From Prochloraceae cyanobacterium (GTDB taxonomy: Bacteria > Cyanobacteriota > Cyanobacteriia > Cyanobacteriales > JASJDA01): DNA of 33,293 nt. This document shows positions 19,833-28,260 of the stretch, in pieces (the stretch's first letter is position 1; each line of letters opens with the position of its first letter). The stretch spans positions 1-33,293 of the forward strand of contig JASJCW010000041.1 in assembly GCA_030065265.1 (NCBI GenBank), given 5' to 3'. Under the pieces are notes generated by a model that ran no database searches, had not been told where the DNA came from, and saw only the letters and a list, made by a program, of their open reading frames with translations. Both the position numbers and the translations under genes were made by a program.

Positions 19833-20333
19833 CTAAATTATATATTGATTTTCCGAGCTGCTAACCAACACATCTAACCACTGCTTAAAGTCAACCCAGT
19901 TTGAATCAGTGGCAAACCACTCTTCGGGATCTTCATCATGAGGAATGATAGTAAATTTGCCATCTTTCAAATTAAAACCACCAACATCTCCTAACAAATT
20001 GTTATCTAGAGCTATAAAAAACTGCGGACAATTCTCCAAGTAGTCAGAATAATATTTTTCAAGTAAAGGTTTTGAATCCTCTAAACAAATGAAGGTTAGA
20101 CCATTCCCTCCATCATCGAGATAGCATTGACAACTCCCAACTATAGTTAATAATTTTTTGTAGTTAGCTGGAAGTATTACTTCATTTTCGCTTTGATATA
20201 TCTCGATTTCATTTAAAGAATATTTTTTGAGCTGCTTAAAACTTACTTCTTCACCTGATGATAAAGTAATTAATTCACCATCACTTGTTTGAATTAATTC
20301 TAGGAGTATTTGACAGATTTTTTCTATTGTCAT
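19833..20333 (-). CDS. SMI1/KNR4-like protein
   Basis: From the ATG at 20333 this is a 166-residue acidic protein. The segment LPANYKKLLTIVGS, followed by Gly/Asp-rich text, an aromatic strand (FFIALDNNLLGDVGGF) and a Trp-rich C-terminus (DPEEWFATDSNWVDFKQWL), looks like the SMI1/KNR4 (SUKH) fold. Bacterial SUKH proteins often serve as immunity proteins in polymorphic toxin systems. The frame stays open upstream to a TTG at 20417, but that part has no better start and an odd composition. No toxin gene is adjacent, so it is an orphan here. Function cannot be assigned with confidence. Confidence 0.65.
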   Translation of the reverse strand: MTIEKICQILLELIQTSDGELITLSSGEEVSFKQLKKYSLNEIEIYQSENEVILPANYKKLLTIVGSCQCYLDDGGNGLTFICLEDSKPLLEKYYSDYLENCPQFFIALDNNLLGDVGGFNLKDGKFTIIPHDEDPEEWFATDSNWVDFKQWLDVLVSSSENQYII

Positions 20334-20776
20334 TAAACTAATAGTCTGAAGCCGCCAATGATACTGAGAAAGAATTACTTGACCGCGATCGTAAATAATT
20401 TCTTCAAGATACAGCAATAAAAGACTGTCTCATAATGTGGCTGAAAAATTTTAATAATCCCGGATCTTGTTGAGAACAATCAACTAAATCCGACAAAATA
20501 AAAAAATTTAAATCAAAGAACTGCTAAAAATTATTGCCAACCAAGATTAAAAAAAAATAGTTGCTATCAAAGGGTTTTTGGTTTGAAAAAGTAATTGACA
20601 ATAATTTGTCACAACCTGATACAGGCGCAGGTTAGCCAAGTTTAATTCTTGAGTTTTAGCTTACACCTTTTTAGGGGAGGCGATCGCAGTTGTGTTTTTT
20701 GGCTAATTTCTAAAGCATTTTTTTATTTTTTCGCCTAAAATCTTTGAAGATTATTAAAAGGTGTCAGGAGTAGATT
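20334..20776. other. Intergenic region upstream of the amidinotransferase
   Basis: No convincing gene. It contains TTGACA (20595-20600), a 6-base inverted repeat AACCTG/CAGGTT (20613-20618 and 20628-20633) just downstream, and a strong Shine-Dalgarno AGGAG (20766-20770) six bases before the next ATG. A near NtcA-like spacing around 20608-20622 is off by one base and is not claimed. No guanidine-riboswitch signature was seen. Confidence 0.4.
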
Positions 20777-21883
20777 ATGGACTGGGTAGCAGATAAACCC
20801 CTTGAAGGGAGTCAAGTTAACGATTGTCCGGTAAATTCTTATAACGAATGGGATCCTCTCGAAGAAATCATTGTCGGACGTTTAGAAGGGGCAATTATCC
20901 CACCATACCACCCGATCGTAACCCATAACGTACCGCGAGCGACTGCGAGGTTATATCGCTTTTTTTCGGGAGTGCCTTACCCGCAATTTTTGATCGAACA
21001 AGCACAAAAATGTCTCGATGAATTCATTCACATTCTCGAAGCAGAGGGTATAACTGTTAGAAGACCCGACATTATCGAAGGTTTTGTCGATTTTAAAAGT
21101 CCGCAATGGAAATCTAGGGGTTTTTGCACTTCTTGTCCTAGAGATGGGTTTTTAATTGTTGGCGATGAAATTATTGAAACTCCAATGCCATGGCGATCGC
21201 GTTACTTTGAAGCTTTTGCTTATCGCTCTTTATTTAAAGAATATTTTATGGCGGGGGCTAAATGGACTTCTGCACCGAAACCGGAATTAATTGACGAACT
21301 TTACGATTATAATTTTAATCCCCCCGAAAAAGGCGAACCGCTTCGTTATGTCATTAACGAATACGAACCTGTTTTTGATGCTGCTGATTTTATGCGTTGC
21401 GGTAGAGATTTATTTGTAACTAAAAGTAACGTCACTAACAGTTTTGGAATTGCTTGGTTGCAGAGAAATTTAGGAGATGAATATACAATTCACGAAATAG
21501 AAAGTAGTTGTCCGACTCCGATGCATATCGATTCCACTTTCATACCTTTAGCTCCAGGTAAATTACTAATTAATCCCGATTATATCGATCCGAATAGATT
21601 ACCCAGCATTTTTAAATCTTGGGATATTTTAATTCCCCCCGAACCCGATCCAATTAAAGGCATTCCTTCAATGTGCAGTAAATGGATCAGTCTCAACGTT
21701 CTCATGTTAGATGAAACTAGAGTTATGGTCGAAGAACAACAAACTTCTTTAATTAAAGCTTTTAAAGATTGGGGTTTTGAACCGATTCCCTGTCCTTTTA
21801 TCGATTTCGTACCTTTTGGTGGTTCTTTCCATTGTGCAACTCTAGACGTTCGTAGAAGAGGAACATTAGAGTCTTATTTTTAA
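20777..21883 (+). CDS. Amidinotransferase (glycine/inosamine amidinotransferase family)
   Basis: This 368-residue protein belongs to the family that moves an amidino group, usually from arginine, to an amine acceptor: human AGAT, StrB1, and cyanobacterial CyrA (cylindrospermopsin) and SxtG (saxitoxin). NSYNEWDPLEEIIVGR marks the N-terminus. The catalytic triad is complete: Asp204 (FDAADFMRCGRD), His250 (PMHIDSTF) and Cys353 (GGSFHCATLDVRRRG). AGGAG six bases upstream supports the ATG. No polyketide or peptide synthase genes lie in the window, so a toxin role is not supported. argG, needed for arginine synthesis, lies about 0.9 kb downstream on the other strand. The acceptor is unknown. Confidence 0.88.
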   Translation: MDWVADKPLEGSQVNDCPVNSYNEWDPLEEIIVGRLEGAIIPPYHPIVTHNVPRATARLYRFFSGVPYPQFLIEQAQKCLDEFIHILEAEGITVRRPDIIEGFVDFKSPQWKSRGFCTSCPRDGFLIVGDEIIETPMPWRSRYFEAFAYRSLFKEYFMAGAKWTSAPKPELIDELYDYNFNPPEKGEPLRYVINEYEPVFDAADFMRCGRDLFVTKSNVTNSFGIAWLQRNLGDEYTIHEIESSCPTPMHIDSTFIPLAPGKLLINPDYIDPNRLPSIFKSWDILIPPEPDPIKGIPSMCSKWISLNVLMLDETRVMVEEQQTSLIKAFKDWGFEPIPCPFIDFVPFGGSFHCATLDVRRRGTLESYF

Positions 21884-21939
21884 TCGATCGGGGAGTGGGG
21901 GTAGTGGGTAACGAGTAAAGTCGCTTTGCTCAAAGTCGG

Positions 21940-22056
21940 AAGTCGGAAGCAGGGAATAGTTAGTAGTTAGTGGGTTTTAAGTTTAGAATTAGTTCATTAA
22001 TTTTCAATTGTTAGGAACAATAAAATCCTCTTTCTCCCGATGCTCCCGATGCTCCA
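21940..22056. repeat. Degenerate intergenic repeat element, copy A
   Basis: It contains short direct repeats (AAGTCGG twice just before, TTAGTAG units), a variant of the 19-mer (from 21972), and CTCCCGATG repeated near 22036-22053. The same parts in the same order recur at 22643-22752 on the other side of the DUF99 gene, so the gene is bracketed by direct, diverged copies. Confidence 0.6.
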
Positions 22057-22057
22057 T

Positions 22058-22642
22058 TCATGCTTGGTTACTACTTTCTCCTTTAATTACTGCTGAACCG
22101 ATTAAATGAGCCAGTCGCAAAGGCTCGGGCACTTTACCACGATCGGTTAAATTCGTCAAGACATCGGCGATCGTTGAGGGACTAGCACCGCAAACTTGAA
22201 AGTAAAAGGGTGGAAACTGGTGGATCGAACCGGCATTTTGGATCGTTTCCAATCGTTTTTGTTTGTGGGGAAGTCTGGTTAATGCCCGATCTATTTTGGT
22301 CATATCGGGCATTTTTCGCATCACTGAGACGCAAGGAAGGCCGACGCGATCGCACAATTTGGGAAGGTCGATAACATTAAAACCTCCCAAACAAATTCCA
22401 TCGATTAAAAGGATGTGAAGTTGAGGCAAAAATTTGCTGTTTAATAGTAGTTCTGAGATGCGATCGGTAGCATCCCAACCATCAGCTTCTACTTCTCCCC
22501 ACAACATACCTTCAAAACGAGTTCCCGCACAAACTACACCAGCAAAATTAACCGGATCTTTAGTTCCTCTAATAAAAGGCGCATCGTCAAACCCGATCGC
22601 CCTAATTTTTTTATTTCGTTGTAGCAGGATTTCTAATTCCAT
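22058..22642 (-). CDS. DUF99 family protein (endonuclease dU/EndoV-like)
   Basis: This 194-residue protein has the DUF99 look: RAIGFDDAPF near the N-terminus with the conserved acidic residues, FAGVVCAGTRFEGMLWGEV, and LLIDGICLGGFNVIDLPKL in the centre, where endonuclease V-like proteins place a catalytic acid. DUF99 is common in archaea and patchy in bacteria including cyanobacteria. Archaeal members have been reported as uracil/deoxyuridine-directed DNA endonucleases; activity of this one is inferred. It is flanked by degenerate repeat copies, with its stop codon right at the border of one. Confidence 0.83.
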   Translation of the reverse strand: MELEILLQRNKKIRAIGFDDAPFIRGTKDPVNFAGVVCAGTRFEGMLWGEVEADGWDATDRISELLLNSKFLPQLHILLIDGICLGGFNVIDLPKLCDRVGLPCVSVMRKMPDMTKIDRALTRLPHKQKRLETIQNAGSIHQFPPFYFQVCGASPSTIADVLTNLTDRGKVPEPLRLAHLIGSAVIKGESSNQA

Positions 22643-22752
22643 TCGAGTAGGGAGTAGTTAGTAGAGAGTAGGGGGTTTAAGTTTGAAATTGTCAGAACAA
22701 GTTTAATATTTTTTCTCCCCATGCTTCCCCATCTCCCGTTGCTCCCGATGTT
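22643..22752. repeat. Degenerate intergenic repeat element, copy B
   Basis: GTTAGTAG-type units, the exact 19-mer (22673-22691) and CTCCC-ATG-type units (22716-22750) occur in the same order and orientation as in copy A. The 19-mer also occurs inverted at 4368-4386. Confidence 0.6.
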
Positions 22753-22786
22753 TTACAATTTGTACTGACAAAAAAGTAAATCGATC

Positions 22787-23989
22787 TTAGCCTCTAGTTT
22801 TTTGCGACCAAACTTTAGTTGGCAATCCCCAGATATAGATAAAGCCTTCTGCTGCTTTATGATCGAATTGGTCTTCTGCTCCGTAAGTAGCAAGATCGCT
22901 ATCGTAAATTGAATTATTCGATCGCCGGCCGACAATAGTAGCATTACCTTTAAATAATTTTACTCTCACCGTGCCGGAAACTCGCTCTTGAGTCTTTGCG
23001 ATAAACCCATCTAAAGCTTCTTTGAGGGGAGAATACCACAATCCTTGATAAATCAGTTGACTGTAGGTTTCTTCGATGCCTCGTTTGTATTGAGTGACAT
23101 CGCCAGTTAAAGTTAAACTTTCTAAGTCGCGATGAGCTTGGATTAACAATAACAATGCTGGTGCTTCGTATATTTCTCGAGATTTAATGCCGACAACTCG
23201 GTTTTCTACCATATCGATCCGTCCGAAACCGTGTTTACCTGTCACTTCATTTAACTGGGTAATTAAAGATATCGGATCTAAATTTTGGCCGTTAATTTGG
23301 GTCGGAATGCCGCGATCGAAGCCAATTTCAATATATTCCGGTTCGTCAGGAGTAGCGGCGATCGCTTTGGTCATTGCATATATTTCTTCTGGGGGTTCGG
23401 TCATCGGATCTTCTAGAGGCCCTGCTTCGATGCTTCTACCAAGTAAGTTGCGATCGATGCTGTAAGGAGAAGATTTTTTAACGGGAGATTGAATCCCAAA
23501 ACGCTCTCCATAAGCGATAGTTTCTTCGCGACTCATGCCCCACTCTCTCGCTGGAGCTAGTATTTTTAAATCTGGATTTAATGCGGCGATCGAAATATCA
23601 AAACGAACTTGATCGTTTCCTTTTCCGGTACAACCGTGGGCTACCGCATCCGCTCCGTATTTTGCCGCTGCTTCGACTAACATTTTGGCAATTAAAGGAC
23701 GAGCTAGGGCTGTTGAAAGGGGATAGCGATTTTCATACATTGCATTGGCTGCGATCGCTAAAAATGTATAATCTTTGATGAAGCTTTCCCTTCCGTCTTC
23801 TACCAAGGATATGCTTGCTCCAGATTTTAAGGCTTTTTCTTTAATCGGCCCTAATTCTTCTCCCTGTCCTAAGTCTGCTGCTAGGGTGATGACTTCTTTA
23901 ACTCCCCATTCTTCTTTGAGATAAGGGATACATACTGAGGTATCGACTCCACCAGAATATGCTAAAACTACTTTATTGGCTCGTCCCAT
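22787..23989 (-). CDS. argG: Argininosuccinate synthase
   Basis: This 400-residue enzyme joins citrulline and aspartate with ATP in arginine synthesis. It has the PP-loop [15 protein letters not shown] at the N-terminus, [13 protein letters not shown], and the class I signature [20 protein letters not shown], and is full length for the family. It stands alone on the minus strand, with a 570-base gap upstream and the repeat element downstream. A TAAAAT box about 40 bases before the start (minus strand) may be its -10 site, with low certainty. Confidence 0.97.
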   Translation of the reverse strand: MGRANKVVLAYSGGVDTSVCIPYLKEEWGVKEVITLAADLGQGEELGPIKEKALKSGASISLVEDGRESFIKDYTFLAIAANAMYENRYPLSTALARPLIAKMLVEAAAKYGADAVAHGCTGKGNDQVRFDISIAALNPDLKILAPAREWGMSREETIAYGERFGIQSPVKKSSPYSIDRNLLGRSIEAGPLEDPMTEPPEEIYAMTKAIAATPDEPEYIEIGFDRGIPTQINGQNLDPISLITQLNEVTGKHGFGRIDMVENRVVGIKSREIYEAPALLLLIQAHRDLESLTLTGDVTQYKRGIEETYSQLIYQGLWYSPLKEALDGFIAKTQERVSGTVRVKLFKGNATIVGRRSNNSIYDSDLATYGAEDQFDHKAAEGFIYIWGLPTKVWSQKTRG

Positions 23990-24560
23990 AATTTTCTTTT
24001 TCTCACAAACGACTAACGCGCTATTTTATCCGAAACTTTGGTGCTAAATTGGTAGTTAGTAGAAAACTATTAAGTATTTTGCATTTCAATTCCCATCTAT
24101 AAGTTTTTCTTCTTCTTTCTATCTTTCGGTTTTTAAATTTAAATAACTACTTAAATTTACTGCCCAAATTAAATAATTTTAAAACTAAATAAACTATTTT
24201 TTGACAACGGATTTACAAGGCTTTCCGAATATGGTAGGATTTTTACAACAAAAAGCAGTGTGATAAATTAGGGAAATCTTACTTATTTTTTTTTAACTGC
24301 GATCGCCGCCTCAAATCTCGTTATCGATCCAATTTAAAACTTAAAAATACCTTCGACTCGACAGCCTGATGTTTTTAGCTACAATTTTGAGGCTACTTGA
24401 CAAAAAAACGCAATTATGCATTAAAAATAATTGCCAGAATTAATATAGGAGTTTGACGATAATAAAACTTTACTATTTTTTAGCGGATCTGAAATAACTA
24501 ACTTGGAGATCTAAGATTTGTAAAAACATCAAATAAAATGCGATCGAGAGCAGGTATTGA
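23990..24560. other. Long AT-rich intergenic region between argG and a hypothetical gene
   Basis: No gene is supported. Two TTGACA boxes occur on the plus strand (24201-24206, 24397-24402) but neither has a good -10 at proper spacing. A block near 24050-24110 (TAGTTAGTAG, then CATTTCAATTCCC) faintly resembles the dispersed repeat around DUF99. Short plus-strand frames of 10 and 24 codons (from about 24231 and 24370) are at chance level. Confidence 0.4.
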
Positions 24561-24929
24561 TTGTGGGAAATAACCGTGGTAGTAGTAAATTTTTTTGAAC
24601 GAGAGCTAAAAGTAAAAGTAGAAAAAGACGGTCAAATAATTTACGAAGTAGACGTAAAAAAGTGCAACGAATATAGTAAATCAATATACGCAAATTTGGA
24701 ATTTGTCAAATTTCAATTAGATCGAGAATGGCGCAGCCCAAAAGTAGTTTGCGAATTTTTTAGAGTATTGAATCGCGCAGTGAGCAAAATACATGGCGAA
24801 TCAATGAGGACTTTATGCAATTCTGCAAAAAAAGCAGAATTTTGCGAATACAAACAAGTCGATCGCCATCAACAAGTAATTTGTCAGCTAAAAAAACATT
24901 ATTTCAAACCAAAAGCAGGTTGCAATTAA
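24561..24929 (+). CDS. Hypothetical 122-residue protein
   Basis: I do not recognise this protein. It is lysine-rich and basic, with a strand-rich N-terminus (VKVEKDGQIIYEVDVKK) and a helical, cysteine-bearing C-terminal half (cysteines in VKKC, VVCEFF, TLCNS, EFCEY, VICQL and AGC), without a clear CXXC metal motif. A stop codon lies directly before the TTG at 24561, and no ATG occurs in the first half, so it must start at this TTG, favoured by a GCAGG six bases upstream, or the GTG at 24576. Open frame length and codon pattern favour a real gene, but weakly. It sits alone between gaps of 570 and 220 bases. Confidence 0.5.
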   Translation: MWEITVVVVNFFERELKVKVEKDGQIIYEVDVKKCNEYSKSIYANLEFVKFQLDREWRSPKVVCEFFRVLNRAVSKIHGESMRTLCNSAKKAEFCEYKQVDRHQQVICQLKKHYFKPKAGCN

Positions 24930-25082
24930 ATTGAAAAAGTAAAAATCAAAAAAGATCGAGTAACTATACCCGTACAAAATTAGATTAGGACGAATAAAGT
25001 TAATGGTTTGCAAGTAGAAAATGGCAGTAAAAAAATGTGCGTTAACTTTTGCGTAGTGTCGTACTTTCTACCTTTGGGATAA

Positions 25083-25103
25083 TGCTTATCTAAAAAATAA
25101 GCA
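25083..25103. repeat. Inverted repeat TGCTTAT/ATAAGCA before the flavin oxidase
   Basis: Perfect 7-base arms with a 7-base A-rich loop lie 46 bases before the oxidase ATG, right after a GATAAT box (25078-25083). There is no T-tract. It could be an operator or leader hairpin. Confidence 0.35.
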
Positions 25104-25149
25104 ATAAACTGCGATCGCGTACTCAAGCTACAGATCGAGAAAAGAACTT

Positions 25150-27018
25150 ATGCTAAGAAAGCAAAAAGCGGCCCTCTTGGACGTTGCGATCGTTGGTGGT
25201 GGAATATCGGGAATGTATTGCGCCCTCAAGCTAGCAGAAAAAGGAATTGAGGTAGGTTTATTTGAAATGGCAGACCGTTGGGGCGGAAGAATAGAAACCG
25301 TCCGAATGGGCAAAAATAAAAACTTCGTCGCCGAATTCGGGCCGATGCGTTACGAACGTAAAGGGCAGAAATTGCTGATGGAATTGTTAGATGAATTGCA
25401 AGTAGAACGTACTGCTTTTCCCTCATTTCAGTCTGCTAGTCCGGGGTGGGTAAAATACAAAATTGAAGATAAAGAAGAGCAAAGATGGCAAGACGATCTC
25501 GTAAACCTGATGTTAATGGGAATGTTAAAAGTCCTCGGAAAATATCAAAATGGGATGTCTGCCGATGAAATGAGAGCAGAAGTTAAAAAGTTAGGAAATA
25601 CTCAAGAAGATTACGACAAATTAAGAAAAGAAGCCAGACAAAATGGCAAACCAGACGGAGAATTATTATATAAATGCGGACTTTGGAATGCTTTAAGCGA
25701 CGTTTTATCCCATCAAGCAGTTCTCAAGATTAGAGAATTCGGTAACTTTTATCATCTACTCACGGAAAATCCCAACGCGATCGAATGGATTATATGGTGG
25801 CTGAGAAGTTTGCAACCAGATGACTATTTAGTGGGAATTAAAAATGGTTCGTCAAATTTAACCAAAGCAACTCTCGAAAAACTGAATAACTTTGAAAATT
25901 TACACCTAAAACCAAAACATAAATTGATTTCAATCCATTCAGAAAATGAAGGAGTCAGACTTTGTTTTGAAGGAGAAACCCAAGAGGTGCTAGCCAAAGA
26001 AGTTATTTTAGCTATGCCCCAATACCCTTTACAAGGTTTGTCAAAATATTTACCGCAGCAGATCCAACAAGACTTAGAAACGGTTCTTGCCAAGCCGTTA
26101 TTGAAAGTCTTTTTTGTCACCGACGATCCTTGGTGGGATGAGGATACCCTGCCGCAAACAGGAGCAGATCTAATTCCGACCAGAGAACTGCACTATTTTC
26201 TAGAATGTTGTTTCCAACTAAGTGAAGACAAAACAGAACAATACAAAAAAGAACTCGATCGCGGTGAAATATCTCCAGCAATGCGAGAAGAATTCCGCCA
26301 GCACGATTGCGAACTTCCTGAAGCAATTGAAGTAAAAACAAAAGAAAACGGATCTGGTTGGGTTATTTGCGATCGCGCAGAACAAGGCTCAAAGATTCGC
26401 AGTTATTATCTTAGTAAAGAAGGCTTTTTTGTTTACAACAGAAACGGACAAGGTATGGTGCTGATATATACCGATCGCCCAGCTTCAGAATATTGGCAAT
26501 ATTATGTCTGTGACGAACAAAATCACGATCGCGCAGAATTAAACCAAGATAAGCGACTCGCGACAAGATTTTGCCGCTTTATTTTAGCTCCCATTAAAGC
26601 AAAAATACTTGCTAAAGAGGAACAGCAACCAGTTTCTCAACCGATTAGCGACCAACAAAAACAATTAATTAAAGATCTTTTTCCGGCTTATCAAAAACGC
26701 TGCGAAAATAGCTCCCCTGAAAATCCTGTTAATGTAATAGAGGAACTGGAGCGACTAGAAAGTTCGATCGCCGAATACGGCATTCGCGCTTGGGGTTTAA
26801 AACCTTATGGTGGTGGGGCCCATGCCTGGAAACCTGAAGTAAAATCTTGGGAAGTAATAGAGCGTTTGCGATCTTTTAGTCTCCCAAATGACAGCCAAGA
26901 TCGTCAAAACGTCCATATTTGTGGCGAGGCCTATTCTGACTATCAGGGCTTTATAGAAGGGGCTTTACGCACTGCTGAAGGTGTTTTAGACGTTATTGAG
27001 CGACGTGCTGGAAATTAG
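25150..27018 (+). CDS. FAD-dependent amine/L-amino-acid oxidase family protein
   Basis: This 622-residue flavoprotein has the Rossmann dinucleotide site VGGGISGMYCALKLAEKG (glycines at 16-21), an acidic residue ending the second strand (E39), RWGGRIET (43-50), typical of the monoamine/L-amino-acid oxidase family, and the C-terminal FAD motif HICGEAYSDYQGFIEGAL. A Gly-rich aromatic stretch, LKPYGGGAHAWKPEV, precedes it and recalls the aromatic active-site segment of L-amino-acid oxidases such as tryptophan oxidases. No signal peptide is visible. A long mid-protein insert (about 150-190 and 360-440) may form the substrate domain. The substrate is unknown; an amino-acid or polyamine oxidase is most likely. 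It is monocistronic by spacing. Confidence 0.82.
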   Translation: MLRKQKAALLDVAIVGGGISGMYCALKLAEKGIEVGLFEMADRWGGRIETVRMGKNKNFVAEFGPMRYERKGQKLLMELLDELQVERTAFPSFQSASPGWVKYKIEDKEEQRWQDDLVNLMLMGMLKVLGKYQNGMSADEMRAEVKKLGNTQEDYDKLRKEARQNGKPDGELLYKCGLWNALSDVLSHQAVLKIREFGNFYHLLTENPNAIEWIIWWLRSLQPDDYLVGIKNGSSNLTKATLEKLNNFENLHLKPKHKLISIHSENEGVRLCFEGETQEVLAKEVILAMPQYPLQGLSKYLPQQIQQDLETVLAKPLLKVFFVTDDPWWDEDTLPQTGADLIPTRELHYFLECCFQLSEDKTEQYKKELDRGEISPAMREEFRQHDCELPEAIEVKTKENGSGWVICDRAEQGSKIRSYYLSKEGFFVYNRNGQGMVLIYTDRPASEYWQYYVCDEQNHDRAELNQDKRLATRFCRFILAPIKAKILAKEEQQPVSQPISDQQKQLIKDLFPAYQKRCENSSPENPVNVIEELERLESSIAEYGIRAWGLKPYGGGAHAWKPEVKSWEVIERLRSFSLPNDSQDRQNVHICGEAYSDYQGFIEGALRTAEGVLDVIERRAGN

Positions 27019-27187
27019 CCGCTCAAAAAAAGCATTTAACTGCTTGCGAGCAAAGGAAAAAGGTAACATTTATTAATCAAAAAATAATATTTCCTTCTTC
27101 CTTCATTTAATTCTTCCTTTATTTAAATATTTGTCCTATTTGCTCTCGATAAAATGATTAATAAACTGTATAAAAATTACAACTTAC

Positions 27188-27952
27188 ATGAACAGCACTG
27201 AATTAGATAATAGGATCGATAAAGATAGTCAAGAATATTTAGACGAACTTCCCGACGAAGTAGAAATGTCTTTATTCGACCATCTCGAAGAACTGCGATC
27301 GCGGATTTTTTATGCTTTGATTGCAGTTGTTTTAGCGGCGATCGCTTGCTTTATTTTTGTCAGACCGATCGTCAGCATTCTCGAAATACCTGCCGGAGAT
27401 GTTAAATTTCTCCAACTAGCCCCGGGAGAATTCTTTTTTGTTTCGATTAAAGTTGCCGGATACAGTGCTTTGGTAATTTCGAGTCCTTTCATTCTCTATC
27501 AAATCATTCAATTCGTATTGCCCGGACTGACTCGCAGAGAAAGAAAATTATTAGGCCCGGTAATATTCGGCTCTAGTATATTATTCTTTGTCGGGTTATT
27601 TTTTGCTTATATTGCTTTAATTCCGGCAGCATTAAACTTCTTTATCAATTACGGAGCGGATGTCGTCGAACAATCTTGGTCGATCGACCGTTACTTTGAA
27701 TTCGTTTTGTTATTGATGTTCGGGACTGGGTTAGTATTTCAAATTCCAGTTTTAATGTTAGTTTTAGGCCAATTAAAAATTGTTTCCTCCGAACAAATGC
27801 TATCTAATTGGCGTTTAGTTGTTTTAGGTGCGGCAATTTTAGGCGCGGTAATTACCCCTTCAACCGACCCTTTTACTCAATCTCTGCTCGGAGGGGCAGT
27901 TTTGTTGCTTTATTTTGGCGGAATTGGTGCAATGAAATTTTTCAAACTTTAG
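27188..27952 (+). CDS. tatC: Sec-independent protein translocase TatC
   Basis: This 254-residue membrane protein binds twin-arginine signal peptides and exports folded proteins. It has the family hallmark [17 protein letters not shown] after an acidic N-terminus, then six spans with [26 protein letters not shown] and [11 protein letters not shown]. The ATG at 27188 lies after an AT-rich 170-base gap. It overlaps convergent DUF3067 by four bases. The Tat-dependent Rieske protein PetC is encoded 0.8 kb further on. Confidence 0.97.
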   Translation: MNSTELDNRIDKDSQEYLDELPDEVEMSLFDHLEELRSRIFYALIAVVLAAIACFIFVRPIVSILEIPAGDVKFLQLAPGEFFFVSIKVAGYSALVISSPFILYQIIQFVLPGLTRRERKLLGPVIFGSSILFFVGLFFAYIALIPAALNFFINYGADVVEQSWSIDRYFEFVLLLMFGTGLVFQIPVLMLVLGQLKIVSSEQMLSNWRLVVLGAAILGAVITPSTDPFTQSLLGGAVLLLYFGGIGAMKFFKL

Positions 27953-28260
27953 TTTAAAATCCATTCCGAAGCGCGATCGCCCAAAGCGATCGGAATGTTA
28001 ACCACTTTACCCATTCTCGGACGTTGCTTGGTTTCTTTGAGATACTGCTCGATCTGGGATTTCCCTCCCCAAGCATTTAAATGCATCGATACGGCATTGA
28101 GATGTTCTAAATATTCTCGCTCGGAAAGGTGAAAAGATCTTTCTTCGAGATATTTCCACATAATTTGAACGAACATCCGGCCTTCGATTCTTCTCAAACG
28201 AATATCGTAAGAGCGTCCCCATTTATTTAATAAAATATTTTGTAATTCTTGTCCTGTCAC
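27949..28260 (-). CDS. DUF3067 family protein
   Basis: This 103-residue soluble protein is conserved in cyanobacteria and plastid-bearing eukaryotes: [19 protein letters not shown] at the N-terminus and [19 protein letters not shown] in the middle. No catalytic motif is evident. Its place between tatC and petC is a recurrent cyanobacterial arrangement to my knowledge, which hints at a role around thylakoid export or cytochrome b6f, though a plastid member has been linked to photosynthetic complex assembly only loosely. It is divergent from petC across a 519-base gap. Confidence 0.88.
   Translation of the reverse strand: MTGQELQNILLNKWGRSYDIRLRRIEGRMFVQIMWKYLEERSFHLSEREYLEHLNAVSMHLNAWGGKSQIEQYLKETKQRPRMGKVVNIPIALGDRASEWILN

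Noticed and set aside
20595..20635. Possible NtcA site or guanidine riboswitch before the amidinotransferase
   Set aside because: The GT...TAC spacing is off by one base, and no ACGR-type loops or ykkC-like conserved text were found.
24365..24445. 24-codon plus-strand frame with a hydrophobic start, considered as a small photosystem peptide
   Set aside because: It has a basic, Asn-rich end, matches no small Psb/Pet protein I know, and has no ribosome-binding site.
27021..27051. Terminator-like hairpin after the flavin oxidase
   Set aside because: On the plus strand no T-tract follows; on the minus strand the stem is only 5 bp and no minus-strand gene ends there.
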